This document shows, piece by piece, positions 1 through 12,489 of a DNA stretch of 64,000 nucleotides (the stretch's first letter is position 1; every line of letters starts with the position of its first letter). The DNA comes from Molossus alvarezi. Its lineage: Eukaryota > Chordata > Mammalia > Chiroptera > Molossidae. The stretch lies in assembly GCA_037176705.1 (NCBI GenBank), contig CM073895.1, positions 3,143,051 through 3,207,050 of the forward strand. The letters are read 5' to 3'. The notes under the pieces are model-generated. The model was given only the letters and a program-made list of their open reading frames with translations, made no database searches and had not been told where the DNA came from. The translations under genes were made by a program, and so were the position numbers.

Positions 1-2140
1 TCCAGAGGGTTGACCTCTCCCACTGCAATGCCAGCCTCTGCCACAGGCAGCCCGGGCAGGGCAGCTAACATCAGCCTTCTCAATGGCACCTACCTCCTCG
101 CTTGGACGAGACTCAGGGGACCTAGCCCCGCCCCGTCCTCACCCCAGACATAACTCCTGTTCTTAATTTTGTGGTGATCGATTGCATACGACTCTTTGGA
201 TATCTGTCATGTTTTAAAATCTCCGGCAGGATGTTGAATATTTGTATGCCTTCAACCTAACATATAATTGGTTCTATGCTTTATGTCTTTTCGTGGGACT
301 TGGCTTTACCAGTCGACTTGCAACATTGTTTCTTTCAGATGGAAACGAACAAAGACTTGCAGTTCTCTCCGTATTGGAGTTTGTAAGTGGTCCTGCACCG
401 GTTGGTGGAAAGGTCTGGCGCAGACAGGGTCCGCATAGGCGTGGCCTCTTCTCCCAGGGGTCATCCGTCAAGGTGCCAGAGAGCCTTCCAGCAAGGCGGG
501 ACGTGCGGCCATCAGAAAGGGAGGTGGGGCTGCTTTGGCTGGAAGGAGGCTCTTTGGGGTTCAGAGTCCAGGGTTCTGGGAATCCTGACTCCCCCGAAAC
601 CTCTCCACCCCAGATCTTGGCGCCCTTGAGAACGCCGCTCCGGAGCACCAGGGGACTCCGTTTGCACCTTCGAGTGACCAACAGACCACCTCTGGGACCT
701 CAGGTTCACTGCCACTGCCAGAGCCCTCATGCCATCCTGCCCCCCCCCCCCCAGGTAAAGGCCAGGGAGCTGCCTGCCTGCGGGCGGCGGTGGCCTGGGT
801 ACCTGGCACCTCGCGCCTTGCTCTCGGGAAGTACGTTCCGTGACGACCTGTGAAGGCGGAGAGCTCCCCGCACAGCAAGGGCGTGACGAATGACGACCAC
901 TGCCCAGCACACCTGGAACCATGCTCCCTTCTCTTGCTGATGAAGCAAAGTAACAATTCACATCCAGCGGGAAGACCCTGGCTTGTCTGACCGTGATGGC
1001 GACGGGCCCTCCGAGCGCTGGAGTGTGTGTTTTCATGTGTTTTCATCCGCGCAAACCCTGAGTCTGAGCAGTTCCTGCAAAGCAGGTGCTGGGAATACAG
1101 GAGTAATTAACCCAGAAATGGCCCCAGGGCCTCTAGCTCACACTCAGTTGGGAAGACAGATAGCGAAGAAATAACACAAAGAACAAAATAATTGCAAATA
1201 CCCTAAGAGCAATGAGGAACAAGGCATCGCGTTGCAAGACTGTATAACAGAAGGACGAACCTGTCTGGGGCTCCCCACCTCCCCATGCCTCGAGGAGACG
1301 GTGGCCTCCTGGAGGGGAGCTTATGGAGAGCTGGAGAGAGACAGGGATGACCGTCCGCAGGGGACAACAGGCGTATGTCCTTGAGACAGGAGCAGTGTGG
1401 CAGCTCATGGGAAACTAAAGCCTGTGTGTTGAAAACCCAGTGGTCAAGACAGAGCCAGAAGGTGGCCTAGCGCTGGGTCGGGGTTCTGGATCTTAGACAC
1501 AAGACAAGGGAGGGGGCCGGGGCCCGGGTCTCTGCTGGTTGCGTAGCAGCTTCGGAGTGAATCGGAACTGCACCCAGGTCTCCACCTCCCCATCCTTAAA
1601 CCGGACCCTCGAGTGCCTGTCCCAGCTCAGCCATGATTCCATTTCCACTTTAGGGGGGAATCTGACTGTCCGGTGGGGAAAGAGAGCAGATGAGAAGGTG
1701 ACCCAGAACATAGCCATGGCAGTGCCGGGAGGGATGCACGGCGGAGCGTCCCCGGGGGTGGCGGAGTGAAGACCACGGAAGGACTGTCTACCTTACCCCC
1801 GAAGGCAGGATGAGGGGTTAACCCTGCAGCCAAGGCGCAGCCTCCACTAGCGGGAAAGAAGGAAAACTCTGAGGCTGAAATGCAGAAACCAGCCACCTTT
1901 AAACCAAAGGATTCTTTTCTTGGGCATATAATACTCCACTCGTTTCAGATTGGGACTTGTCTTTGTTGGGGAATCTCCCAAGAAACAGACCCGGGGGAGG
2001 CAGCGGTGGGCTGGGGACTCAGGAAAGAGTCACAGTTTGAGTCCAAAGGCCGTCTGCTGGTGACCCAGCCCAGCTGACATTGCAGACAAAACCCAGAGGT
2101 GTCTAGTGGCAGAACTGACCTTCTTGGAGGCCAGGCTTTG
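1..2140. other. Upstream intergenic DNA, no gene seen
   Basis: GC-rich, apparently single-copy sequence with no supportable exon. An AT-richer patch lies at about 150-370. A run of 13 C lies at 740-752. An A-rich patch at about 1150-1230 may be a decayed interspersed repeat, but I cannot assign a family. Open frames here are short and overlap on both strands, as expected from composition. Confidence 0.6.
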
Positions 2141-2144
2141 GCGC

Positions 2145-2305
2145 TGCGCAGGCCTTCAACTGATTGCTCGAGGCCCACCACCTTTACGAAGAGCAATCTG
2201 CTCCTCCGCAGCACTGATTCCCATGTGAACCTCATCCCAGAACACCCTGATGAAACATCTGGGACGACGCTGGACCATATAGCCGGGCGCTGAGGCTCAG
2301 GCAAG
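2145..2305. repeat. Relic of an LTR-type interspersed repeat
   Basis: The stretch from the 'caggccttcaactgattg' text through 'aacaccctgatgaaacatc' matches, in order, the second half of a common mammalian repeat whose first half reads like 'ggttctccagagaaacagaa'. A fuller copy of the same family lies at about 62737-63465. I believe the family is an ERVL/MaLR-type LTR but cannot name the subfamily without a consensus search. It is strongly diverged and has no coding capacity. Confidence 0.6.
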
Positions 2306-2309
2306 TGGA

Positions 2310-4930
2310 CGCCTGAGGTGAGCGTCACAGGGCTGCCTCTGAAACATGAGCCGGGAACACCTTTGAGAGGGTGGTCCCTTGGCTGACTCTTAGGGCCCCT
2401 TGTGCTAATGCTGTGCTCACCAACTATTTCTAGAAAACGAGCAGAGACAATATTCCCTGGAAGCTATTGCTCCCCCCTCACAGGAGTCATCTCAAACAAA
2501 TGCTCCTATAGATGGTCTGCCAGCAATAGGTGGACTGGGAAGAGGCAACATCTGTCCCCAGGGACCGTCGGTAAGAGAATGAAGCCATCTGTCCTACTGG
2601 GTTTAGCCTGGGCGCCCGGGCGAGGGGGCAGATGTTCTCTTGAGGTCTCTTCTCCATCAGGGCTTTCACGACACTGGCCTTCACTCCCCTGAATCCACAG
2701 CTGCTGGTCTTAGTGAGATAATCTGATTTAGAATTCTGTTTCTGGAACACACACAGCTTCTTCCGCTCGGGCAGAACAAACAGAGCGGAACGGGGAGCCC
2801 TAATGGGAGAGATTTCGGGTGTTTTCAGACATAGAAGTCAACAGTCTGTGCACTCACCGGGGCTCTGACCTCTTGCTTTGCTGGAAACCAGGAAAAACAA
2901 GCTGGGTGCAAAAAATAAACATTTTCCTTCCATGAATTCTACGATCTGGGCTAAGACAAATGACCCCTCAGGCCCCTCCGGCCCCTCTGCCTCCCCCAAC
3001 ACGTCTTTCAAAGTCAGCTCGAGCATCGGGTGGGGGAGGGGATTTCCATACCGTTAGTGGACAATGGTGCCTGCGGAGGAAATGACATCACCTTTCGGGG
3101 GAGGTGCCTGCAGGTGGTCAGGAGGGAGGGCGTGGCCCCGGGAGGGGCAGACAGGCCATGCCCGTTTGTGTTAGGGTCCAGGTGTCAGTGGGGACCTGAG
3201 CAGGCAGGTGCAGAGGGCCACTCTGAGCTCCAAGGCTGTGCCTGCAGGACGCGCTGGTCTCCTGCTCCCTCCCCAGGTGACCTTCCTCTGGTCTCAGCCC
3301 CTGGGGTCCAGCCCAGAACCAGCTGTGCTCAGCCCCCAGAGTCCGAGGCCTGGGCTCCTTTCTCTGTGACCTGGGCTTCCTCTGGGGCATTTCTGGACGC
3401 CGCCTGGCCCATCGCGGACAGCACCAGAGACAGGCCCGGGTGGTCCTGGCTGGGACACTGGACCAAGGCAAGGCTTCTGTGAGCTGCTGAAAGACCTTGT
3501 AGGATCCTTAGGATTCTTCTTCTGTGAGAAAAAAAAAATCCCTAGACAGATTTTTCTATTATCACAGAAATACAAGATCCGATTTTGAAAATTAAGTGTA
3601 CAGGTGATGGAATAGGGGAACTGTTGCCCTTGGACCAAAGTCATCCGCAGCCAAGTGGTTGCGGGCGAGGAACCAGCGGCGGCTGCTCGCCCCATGGCCA
3701 CCCTGGTCCCTCTTTCTCCGGGGTTGGGGCGGCTCCTCCCACGCCACCCTCTGTGGGGGGTTCCTGTTCAGCAAACCTGACCTGACTACATCCACACAGG
3801 CCCTGAGCCCCTCCGCGAACCACTCTCAGCGTGGGCACCGGCTGACTGAGGATAAGGAACATCCCTCTTTCCCAGGGGAAAACAGATGTGTGTTGAGTGG
3901 CCATTTGAAAAGGAGACTGGACAGGAAATCCCACTGGTGAAGTGTGGGTGAGGGACCTCGTTGGCAGAGGTGTGGGGAGGCTGGGGCGGGGTGGGGGCTG
4001 GAGCAGGCTCAGAGGGGAGCAGGAGGGACTGACGAGAGGGGAAGGTGGGGATCAGTTCGGAGGCAGAAGGCGACAGCCCGGGGGCTGAGCCTCTGCGTCG
4101 GGCACTCGGCAGAGGTGAGGTCCCTCCAGCGGTTTGGGTGGCTTCAGCGCTCGGCTGCCTGGTGCCCGTGAGGAAGGGCACAGAGCTAGAGATGAGACCT
4201 GTCCTCGGTGCGGGCCCCGTGGCCTGTGTGTGGGTCCCTGCCTTCCCAGCCCTGGTCTACGCGCAGCCACGTGCCACAGGCCACCTGCCGCAGACGGCAG
4301 AGCCTCGGAAGGGCCACAGGGCTTCCTCTACCCATCCATTCATCCACTCATCGTACGGTGAGGCAGTCAGACCTGTGGCAGAGGGGACCCCACCCCCACC
4401 CCATCAAAGACACAAGCTCCGGTGGCAGGGGGCTTGGACCACCCACACCTGGATCTCAGGTCAACTTGGGTTGAGAGATGCTCTCTTGTTCAAATATTCA
4501 TATTTTTCTTACACCAGGGTCCCCAAGTGTACACCAACGGCTTTGGGTGGACACAGACCACAGGGGAGGGCCTTTAGGGGCAGTCTGGATTTTCCAGCAT
4601 GATCGAGACCCTGAGTGCAGGTCCTTCCCCGCCCCGCGAGGGGGTCCACGCACGCTCCCCCCGCCCTGCTGCTGGAGCGGCTGTGGAGTGTGAAGGCTAC
4701 AGCGTCTGCGGCCTCGTGGGACAAAGGATGGTGCCGCTGTTCCTTCCCTAAGTGCGGTCACAGTGCCAGGCTCTCACCACCGGTCACAGGTGGCAGGCGA
4801 CTCAGCGAAGCGCCGGGTGCCGGGTGCCGTGGGCAAAGGCTGGGACGCCCGGTGGGCAGGTGGGCAGGGGGCAGGGAGGGCTTCCTGGAGGAGGTGAGGT
4901 CTGAGCTGAGCTAGAAAGGAGACGGAATTG
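2310..4930. other. Intergenic DNA, no gene seen
   Basis: Mostly GC-rich unique-looking sequence. AT-richer patches at about 2875-2960 and 3525-3605 stand out from the background and could be old repeats or conserved noncoding DNA. The segment at about 4870-4915 ('cttcctggaggaggtgagg') resembles an ancient mammal-wide repeat also seen near 24420-24560, 16515-16665 and 49835-49910; the family is unresolved. Confidence 0.5.
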
Positions 4931-4931
4931 G

Positions 4932-5000
4932 CCCATATCAGGTTCCCACGGCTGCTGGAACAAGTTAGCGAAGACGCGGTGGCTGAAAGCTAGGCCTGGG
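4932..5000 (-). repeat. Short MaLR-type LTR relic
   Basis: The text around 'cacggctgctggaacaagtt' followed by 'ggtggctgaaa' is a decayed version of the common 'ggctgctgtaacaaattacc ... gtggcttaaaac' motif. That motif is the end of MaLR-type LTRs read in reverse. Only about 70 bp are recognisable; the boundary toward 5000 is uncertain. A run of 10 C follows at 5013-5022. Confidence 0.45.
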
Positions 5001-8000
5001 GCTCCCCCCTGACCCCCCCCCCGTTCAGTCAGGGTGCTCGCTCCGAGCTCTGGGTGGTCTTGCTTCTTCTCCCTTCTAGAGTGACATCCGCTCATCCGTC
5101 TGTCCGTCAGCCCCTTGCTCTTCTCCACACGGCTCATGTCTCAGGTCACCCCTCACCCCAGGGCCCCCAGACAGGCTGGGACAGACCCCATCTCTTGTTC
5201 CTTCACTCAGTCTGCTCCGCAGAGTTCCTTTCTCTGTGTAAAGAAAGAGCCCGGGTCCCTGGATCCCGAGGGGGCACCTCTGGGGACGCCGAGCAGCCGG
5301 AGCCGTGGCATCCACTCCTGAGCCCTCCTATGATCTCAAACACCGTGGCGGGTTGTCCTCTGATGAGACTGTGAGCCTTCGAGGAGGTGGCTCTGCAGGC
5401 CCTGGGGTGGGGGCCTGGCTGGGGCTGAGCCTACAGCAGAGACCCGGCCTCCATTGCTCCCCAGCTCCGAGGGGCCAGGCTGTGCATGGCCTGCCCACCT
5501 GTCCCCTCACCCCTCACCCTCCAGCCCCGCCCCGTGAGAGTCCAGAAGCAGCTCTGGGGTCACAAGCAACCAGGTATTTGAAGAAGAGAAGACAAGGGGT
5601 CTTCAAGACCCCCTGAGGCAGGTGTCCCGAGACCCTTCGACCCTTCGCAGCCGGGGCCTGAGGGCTGGCCGGCGGCTCCCGGTTCCCTCGGGAGCTATGC
5701 CGGGCAGTGACCTCACCCGGAAGGAGCTGGGGACTCTGCATGCGAGCCTGAGCCCTCTAGTGGAAACCGGCCCTCAGAGTCCGCAGTGCACCCCAGACCT
5801 CCGCTCTGTCTGCCCACCTACTCCGGGGGGCGTCCCCAGGGCCTGCACCCCAGGCTGGGGGGAAGAGGGGCTGCTACTTCCAGACCCTGCGACAGCCACA
5901 GCTCTGGCATCTCTGGGGAGACGCGCTCACCCCCACAACCCCAGAACCACACCTGGGCACCATGCACGAATGTGTCCCCGAGCAGGCAGGCCCGGGCCAC
6001 CCGGGGACGGTGACCTGTTCCCCGCTCTCCTTTCCCGACCCGGTCAGCAGGACGCCCAAGGACACACAGCCTCCCTGGGTCGTGAGATGTTCATTCAGAA
6101 TAAAACAAAACAGAATGCAGTAGAGAAACCCCAACGCTGGGCACGGGGGCCACCTGCAAGGTTTGGAATTGGGAGAAGAACGGAGGGAGAACCGGAATCA
6201 AACGCTAGGACATGTGTCGCACTTTATCCCCAACGTAACCACGCACCTCCAGTGGAGGGCGTGGCCGTTACCCCGACGTGAGCCCAGCAGGGGCCCATCC
6301 CTGGTATAAATATCTCTGAAAGAATATTCCGCACACCCGGGCCGAGGCTTCAGGACATCCGGGTGTCACCCTGGGAGGCTCTGGCTCCTGTTGGTCCTAT
6401 AATAACCCTCAGAACCTCGGGTCTCCCTCGGGCAGAGCGGGGCGCACACCCCCAGGGATACTGGCATTTGCCACAGCAGCGGCCCACGCTTGAGAGACTG
6501 TGGTGCTAAGTCACAGGACCTGGGTGCGGCAGCGTCTGCTCTGTGGCCCGCCAGCATCCACAGCGCTGGCTGAGCAGGTGAGCGAGGCCGGGCCTCTGCC
6601 CACGGAGTGGCCGAGAGGAGCCAGCAGGGCCTTTCCAGCCAGGACAGTGCGGAGGAGCGTGGGGGCAGCCGTCACCCCCGCTGTCCGTGTGACCTCGGTG
6701 GTCCCAGGAGTGCCGGCGGCTTTGTTACCATCAAGGTATGTGGTGACCGCCATTGGGCTTGGGGTCCCTCCTGGGTATGATCCGTGCTCCATCAAGGCCC
6801 CCTCTGCCTGGAGGGGGTCGGGGCCTCCTTCCACCACAGGTCACGGGATCAGTGCTGACCTTTGCCAGCCTGTCACCCCACCATGGACGTCCGCAGATGC
6901 AGCCGGGCCCGGTCGCCCTGGCCAGTGTCCCCAGCTCAGAGGACATGGAGAGCTGGGGTCAGACACGTGGTCACTGGGAAACCTTGAATGGGCCCAGATG
7001 TATGTTAAAGAGGAGGTGCCCTCCCGAGGGGTTCACGGCCTCACGGGGAATCAGGGCTCCTGGAGCCGCCCACCACAGTGCCCCCCCTGGCCCGGCTGCG
7101 CTGCCTGACCTCTGTGATTCATCCCTCTCCTGGCGCCAACCAAGCAGGCTCCTGTGTGGCCCCTGGGCCCATCCTGACATTGCCCCTCCCAGAGGGGGTG
7201 CTAGGGCTCCAGACAGGGAGTTGGTGGGCACCCTGAGGGCTTCCCCTTCTTTAGGGGAGTATTAGCCGCCAGGCCCAGCCCCAGACAAGGCAGTGGGCAC
7301 GGAGCTGACTCAGGGAGGATGGGACCCTCATGCCCAGCGCAGGCCCCCGAGGGCTGAGCCGCAGCATAAAGACTTGGCCTGGGGTCTGCCCAGCGGCTCA
7401 CGTTCCTGTTCTCATCCCTGCTCCTGGGAAAACCCCAGCCGGGCGCTGAAACCGTGTGTGTGAGCGTGTGAGTGTGCGTGTGTGAGCCTGCCACCCCCGC
7501 TGCAGGCGCCCCTCTTCCTTTACGGCGGGCGGTCGCGGAGCCTGGAGGAGGCGCTGGCCGGGATCCAGAGCGGTGCGGAGCCCAGGGGAGTTCAGGGCGA
7601 CAGAACCCCACTTCAGCGAGCAGAGCTCCCGGCTGCCTGCTAGAAGCACGGTGTTTGTAAATAAAATCATATTTCAGCTGCCCCCGGGGACGTGTTGAAG
7701 AAACTTTGCAGTGAGCCTTTATCAATTCTCTGATGACGTAACTGTCTCCAGCACTGGGCGGGGCGGCGGGACCCGGAGATCAGCAGGTGCCCACTTCCCC
7801 GAGTCCACACACCCGCAGGAGAGTGGCCCCCAGACCCACAGACACCCAGGCCCTGAGGTTCGGGGCACACGCGGCCCCATCGGTCAGCATCCTCACACCG
7901 GCGCTGACTTTCCATCAGTTGTTTTTTACAAAGAAGTCAAGTTTGGGTCCTGTGACCGAGTTTCCAGGGTTACCTAGTAAATTACCAGGCATTTGCTTAC

Positions 8001-9004
8001 GAAATAGTACGTGTTCAATACCTACCGCTTAAATGCTAGGTGTAGCCAGTATTTAAACTCCTCGCATGTAAATGCCTAGTGTTTCAATTGTGCTTACCAG
8101 GTGCGCCCTACCTGTCCCCCAGGGTCCCCAGGACAAGCCGACAGCTGGTGGCTCCTGCAGGCGGGGGCACTGTCCCCATCAGGACGCTTTGTGCTGGCAG
8201 GCCTGTGCTGCACCCCCCTGGGTGAGAGGGACCCCGAGCTGCGGGCTGACCTTGAGGAGGAGCCGGCTAAGCTGCCCAGACCCTGACGCACACACGGTAC
8301 TGCCCCCGAGCGCTCCAGAGCGGCCTTACCCACACTCGGGAACAAGGGCCCCACGACCTCAGTAACAGCCCCAGCACCAGGCGGGTCTCCAGGTCCACCG
8401 GAAGGCCCTCGACGTGCAGGATTTCTACGGGACACAGGAGCTGTGAAGATGGAGCACAAGGAGGTGGCTTTCCAGCCAGCTCAGGGACGCCCCCTCTCCA
8501 CCCCTTCACAACAAAAGCAACACGTCCCGCCCCCGCCCGCCTGAGCCCAGCCCTGCTCTGCCTGAACCAGGCTTTGTCCTGGAGCCCGCTGGGGGAGCAG
8601 CTCTCCCGGAAACACTCCTCCTTCCCGGCAGAAGGCTGAGGCCCGACGGGAGCCCCGACGCGTCTCAGGAAAGGCAGGCCAGGTGTGTGGCTCGGACCCT
8701 GCGCTTGGTCCAGACCCCGCTGCCCCGTCGGACACTTCATTCTCCTGCAGGCACTGTGCCTGCTGTTGAAGACGCCCCGTGCTTGTCGGCCTGGTGGGCT
8801 TCCGGCTGTATCCGGCACTCTCTACGGTGTTCTCGGGGGCTCCCGGCAGCACCTCCGCGGGCCACGGCACCCAAACCCGGCGGAGGGAGGGAGACCGTGG
8901 AGGGAAATCGACGGAGTGTGGACCCGGAGAAATGGGGCTCGGCCGGCGCTGAGCGTCGGTACTGACAACTCGTGAAGAAAACACCTTCCCCGTAAGAATT
9001 TCAA
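5000..9004. other. Intergenic DNA, no gene seen
   Basis: GC-rich sequence without a supportable exon. A TATA-like AT patch at 6302-6330 and an AT-rich island at about 7950-8090 contrast with the background. The latter has several short imperfect repeats of 'aaatgcctag'-like text. Neither belongs to a repeat I recognise. Confidence 0.55.
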
Positions 9005-9018
9005 CAAGACTGTTTTGA

Positions 9019-9243
9019 TTTTTTTAAAAAAATATTTCTTTATTGATTTTAGAGAGAGGGGTTGGGAGAGGGAACGTCTTTAGAGAGAGAAACATCGATG
9101 AGAGAGAACATCGACTGGCCGCCTCCTGCACGCCCCCCACTGGGGATCGGGCCCACAACCTGGACATGTGCCCTGACTGGGAATCGAACCAGCGACCTCT
9201 TGGTGCAGGGTCGACGCTCACCACTGAGGCACACCCACCGGGC
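9019..9243 (-). mobile_element. VES SINE (bat tRNA-derived), copy 1
   Basis: Read on the minus strand it begins with a tRNA-like head (B-box-like 'ggttcgattcc', reverse complement near 9180-9190). It continues through the conserved 'gtgggggg...gcaggaggcggcc' middle and ends in a T-rich strand equivalent to an A-tail at about 9019-9045. Imperfect flanking direct repeats (about 9005-9021 and 9243-9260, caagac...gatttt) look like a decayed target-site duplication. It belongs to the subtype whose tail reads 'aaatcaataaa'. VES elements are non-autonomous, mobilised by L1, and restricted to bats. Confidence 0.93.
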
Positions 9244-9260
9244 AAGACCACTTCGATTTT

Positions 9261-9834
9261 AACCGCTTTGTTGTGACGCTCGGCTGAGGACTGAGCCAGA
9301 TCGGTCCGCTTGGCAAACTGTACTCTAAATAATCGGGTCACCTAACAACCACCACCAAGGTCCTCTGGTGTGTGGGTTTCCAGGCGAGTACTGGGGACCC
9401 TTGAGGGAGTCGGGAGCCCTGCCCGGGCCAGGGTAGCTGCGGTCCTTCAGCCACGAAAGGGGGACGTGGTCAGCGCCCCCTCCGGCCTCAGACCGGCCTG
9501 TCTCCAGAGGCAGGTTGAGGCTAATAATCTTCCATTCCACGTCCCGCCTTAATCTGTGTGCCTGCCAGGCTGGAGGGGCCAGGCTCAGCGAGGAAGGGGG
9601 CGGAAGGCCGGGCTAGGCCAAGGGGGACCCACCACTCCCACCGTGCAAGGGGGGGTGGTGCAGGATTTACCCGTGCACTGCCCTCGGTAAGGCGGGGCGC
9701 CGGGCTCCAGCTCTGGTTGGCTGGGTCAGGGTGTGTTTTCTGGGTGGAGGTCAGACGGGTGAACCGACGGGAAGAGTATTATGGTTCCAGGGACCGGCCC
9801 AGTGCTGCTCTGTGCAAATGCTCCTGAGAGGCTC
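9261..9834. other. Intergenic DNA, no gene seen
   Basis: GC-rich unique-looking sequence between the first VES copy and an 86-bp tandem duplication. Nothing recognisable. Confidence 0.5.
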
Positions 9835-10003
9835 AGGAGCACCCGGTGAAGGGGGCTTGGTCACGGGGAGGGGCTCCTGGGCTCTCACAGGGACAGCCCC
9901 ACCTTCCCTGTGCCCGGGGCAGGAGCACCCGGTGAAGGGGGCTTGGTCACGGGGAGGGGCTCCCGGGCTCTCACAGGGACAGCCCCACCTTCCCTGTGCG
10001 GGG
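9835..10003. repeat. 86-bp tandem duplication
   Basis: Two adjacent copies, the first starting at 9835 and the second at 9921, both opening with 'aggagcacccggtgaagg'. They differ at only a few sites (for example ctcctggg versus ctcccggg; tgcccggg versus tgcggggg at the end). High similarity and head-to-tail contact point to a fairly recent local duplication. Confidence 0.9.
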
Positions 10004-10789
10004 GGACAGGGGTGCACATCCGCTCCGCCCTCGGAGAGGTTTACTCTCAGGTTTTGAAAGTTCTATCAGGTGCCAGCGACAGGAAGGGGTCAGAATGGAT
10101 TGTCCAAGTCCCGCTGTACTTGGGGGGCGTCCCCGGGACTGCGTTCGAGATTTTCAGGCTTAGGGGACCCCCGAGGAAGCTCTGCTTTTCAAGTCTCTGA
10201 CTACCCACGGAGAGCTAGGGATCCCCCGACACGGATTCAATCATGTCGGCGCGAGGCGCACACCTAATGTTCCACGAGCACGCGGGAGCGAGGCGGGCGG
10301 CCTTCCCGCGTGTGTCCCCCTCGGCAGCGTCGTCACGGAAACACCGGGCTCCCGCTTCCAGGGTCTCCGTGTGAGCTGCCGCGTCCAGGACAGCTGACGG
10401 AGCGGGGCTCACTCAGCCCCTGCACACGCATGCTGTCTTTCTCTGTATCACAGACTTGTTGTCTAGCGCAGTTTCAGGAAACCAAGGACAAGGCACAGAG
10501 ATTCCCCGCCCACCTGTCCCTCCAGGAGAGCCCAGCAGAGGGTCCATTTGTCACCATCGACGACCCTATGTAACAGCCATCGTCACCCCAGGCCCATGGT
10601 GTACATGGGGGTTCGCTCTGGGTGTTGGACAGTCCGTGGGTTCGGAGAAGTTTGTAGAACATGGATCCACCGTCACACAGAGTCACTGCTCTCCCTACAA
10701 TCCTCGGTCCCCCCGTTCAGCCCCCCCAGTCCCCAGGAGCCCGGCCTCGGTAGCTGGGCCTTGTCCAGGGTGCGAAGCTCCGGTGAAGG
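10004..10789. other. Intergenic DNA, no gene seen
   Basis: GC-rich, CpG-containing sequence. No exon or known repeat recognised. Confidence 0.5.
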
Positions 10790-10990
10790 GAGCCGGAATC
10801 ACACAACATCTGCTGCTTTTAGATCGGCTTCTCTCACACCCTCGCAGGCGGTTCCGCTCCCTCCATCCTTCAGGGTGCGTGGCTCGTCTGGTCACCCCAA
10901 TGCTGCTCCATGGTCTGGACGGACCACGGCGGGCTCACCGTCCCCCGCTGGAGGAACCTGTTGCTGCAAGTCCCGGCGATGATGGACCCG
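10790..10990 (-). mobile_element. Degenerate LINE-1 ORF2 fragment
   Basis: In plus-strand order the segment shows 'ggaatcacacaacat', 'cggcttctctcacac', 'atgctgctccatggtctgga' and 'cggcgatgatgg'. These are the landmarks of the common reverse-complement L1 ORF2 stretch (normally gaatcatacagtat / ggcttctttcactt / attccattgtatgga). It is heavily drifted toward G+C and cannot code. Assigned by landmark order rather than overall identity. Confidence 0.6.
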
Positions 10991-12322
10991 GCGGCTGTAC
11001 ACGCCCGTCGCAGGGCCCTGTGTGGACGGTTTTCACGTCCTCGGTGAGGTCTGTCCGTGTCTTCGGCCCACGTCTGCAGGTTGAGGGCTAACGGCTTGGG
11101 GCGGATGTTGGGACAGCTGTGTCGTCTAGGGTGTCTTCACAACCTGAGGAGACCCCTTGTTGGTAAGCATGGTGCTGAAAGGCCCCGGCCCTGGGCCCGG
11201 ACTCCGAGTGGCCGCGGGCAAGGAAGGGACTGGATGTTGGTTATGGGGGATCCTGTGGCCCAGCGCGGTCACTGAGGGGGGCCCGGGGACTGTCGGTGAC
11301 ATCGGGGACATATGCCCCTGGGGGGTCCTTGTGCACCGGCCAACATGCACGCTGAAGGCTCTCGGGCGTGACGGCGTAATGACTCCCTCGCAGGAAGGGG
11401 TGGGCCTGGGCGCTGAGCCCAGCTCGGGGTTAGTGGGTTCCAGGAATCTTTCCTGCTTCTCAGCAGCAGCAACCTGCCTGGCACCTGCTCAATTTCATGC
11501 TCACATCTAAGATCTCACCTTCTCAAGGTTGCCGAGGACTCGCAGGGCCTCACCGCGGGAGCTCGATGTCCTCACACGCCAGAGCCTCGGGCAGGCGGAC
11601 ACAGCGGGCACAGAGGGCACAGCGGGCACAGCGGCCTCCCTCCTCCCCGCAACGCCTGCTCTGCCGCTCCCTCCCCCGGCCGCCGTCCCCTCCCTTCCCC
11701 TCCCCCATCTTCTCTGCTGTCTCCCACTCCTTGGCCCAACCTGGAAAGGTCGGAAGGCCCCGGACTTCCATCTTACCTCTCTGGTCTCCGCCTCCACCAT
11801 CCTGAGGGTACAGTCCAGCCCCCTGGCTTCAAGGGACACCCAGGAGCTGGTGAGTCACAGTTGTCTCCTCCCCGGGGCTCCAGACCTCACCGCCAGCTGG
11901 CTGCCTGCCTTCTCCACAGGGAATACTTCGAGCATCTCAAACCCAACCTGTCCCGACAGGTCCTGTGTTCTGACCGTCCCTCTGTGGGTCATCCACGGGT
12001 CCCAGATCTGCCCCGCAAGCACTCTCTGCAGGAGGCTTTGCTTAACTTGTTTTCCATGTAAATAGATCCATCGCTGTCCTTAAGACACTGACTAGAGTCC
12101 TGAGTGCTGGAGTAAAACCTAGAGCCCAGGCATGGCCCCCAACACCACCCCTCCCCCGCACGATGGGCCTCCACTCCTCCCCCAGCGCGCTGGCCCCAGC
12201 CTCCTCGGGCCCCGTGTAGACAGGGGCCTCACCGTCCACATGTCCTCCCCTGGGGGTTCTGCCCACCATCTGCAGAGCTGTCTCTTCCAGGGGCTCCCAG
12301 GGACACTCTCCCTGCGGCTGTC
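10991..12322. other. Intergenic DNA, no gene seen
   Basis: GC-rich. A short internal repetition of 'gggcacagcgggcacag'-type units lies at about 11600-11632 and a pyrimidine-rich tract at about 11636-11715. No exon recognised. Confidence 0.5.
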
Positions 12323-12324
12323 AT

Positions 12325-12482
12325 TTTTAATGGAACGTATTGGGGTGACACCAGTTCATAATTCTGCAGGTTTCAGGCGTACTTCTCCGTGCATCGTCAG
12401 TATGTTGCATTGTGGGTTCACCACCCCAAGCCGAGTCCCCTCCATCACCACTTGCTACCTTTCCCCTCTCCTTCCTGCCCAA
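12325..12482 (-). mobile_element. LINE-1 3'UTR end (5'-truncated L1)
   Basis: The plus strand opens with T-rich sequence and then 'tattggggtgacaccagtt', 'gcaggtttcaggcgtac', 'gttgcattgtgggttcacc' and 'accccaagccgagtcccct'. This is the conserved 3'UTR text of L1 elements of bats and related laurasiatherians, inserted on the minus strand. Only about 155 bp of the 3' end are present. Divergence suggests an old insertion. Confidence 0.8.
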
Positions 12483-12489
12483 TGCCCGC

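Noticed and set aside
6302..6330. TATA-box promoter ('ggtataaatatctctg')
   Set aside because: No exon, CpG island or other core-promoter context around it; a chance AT word.
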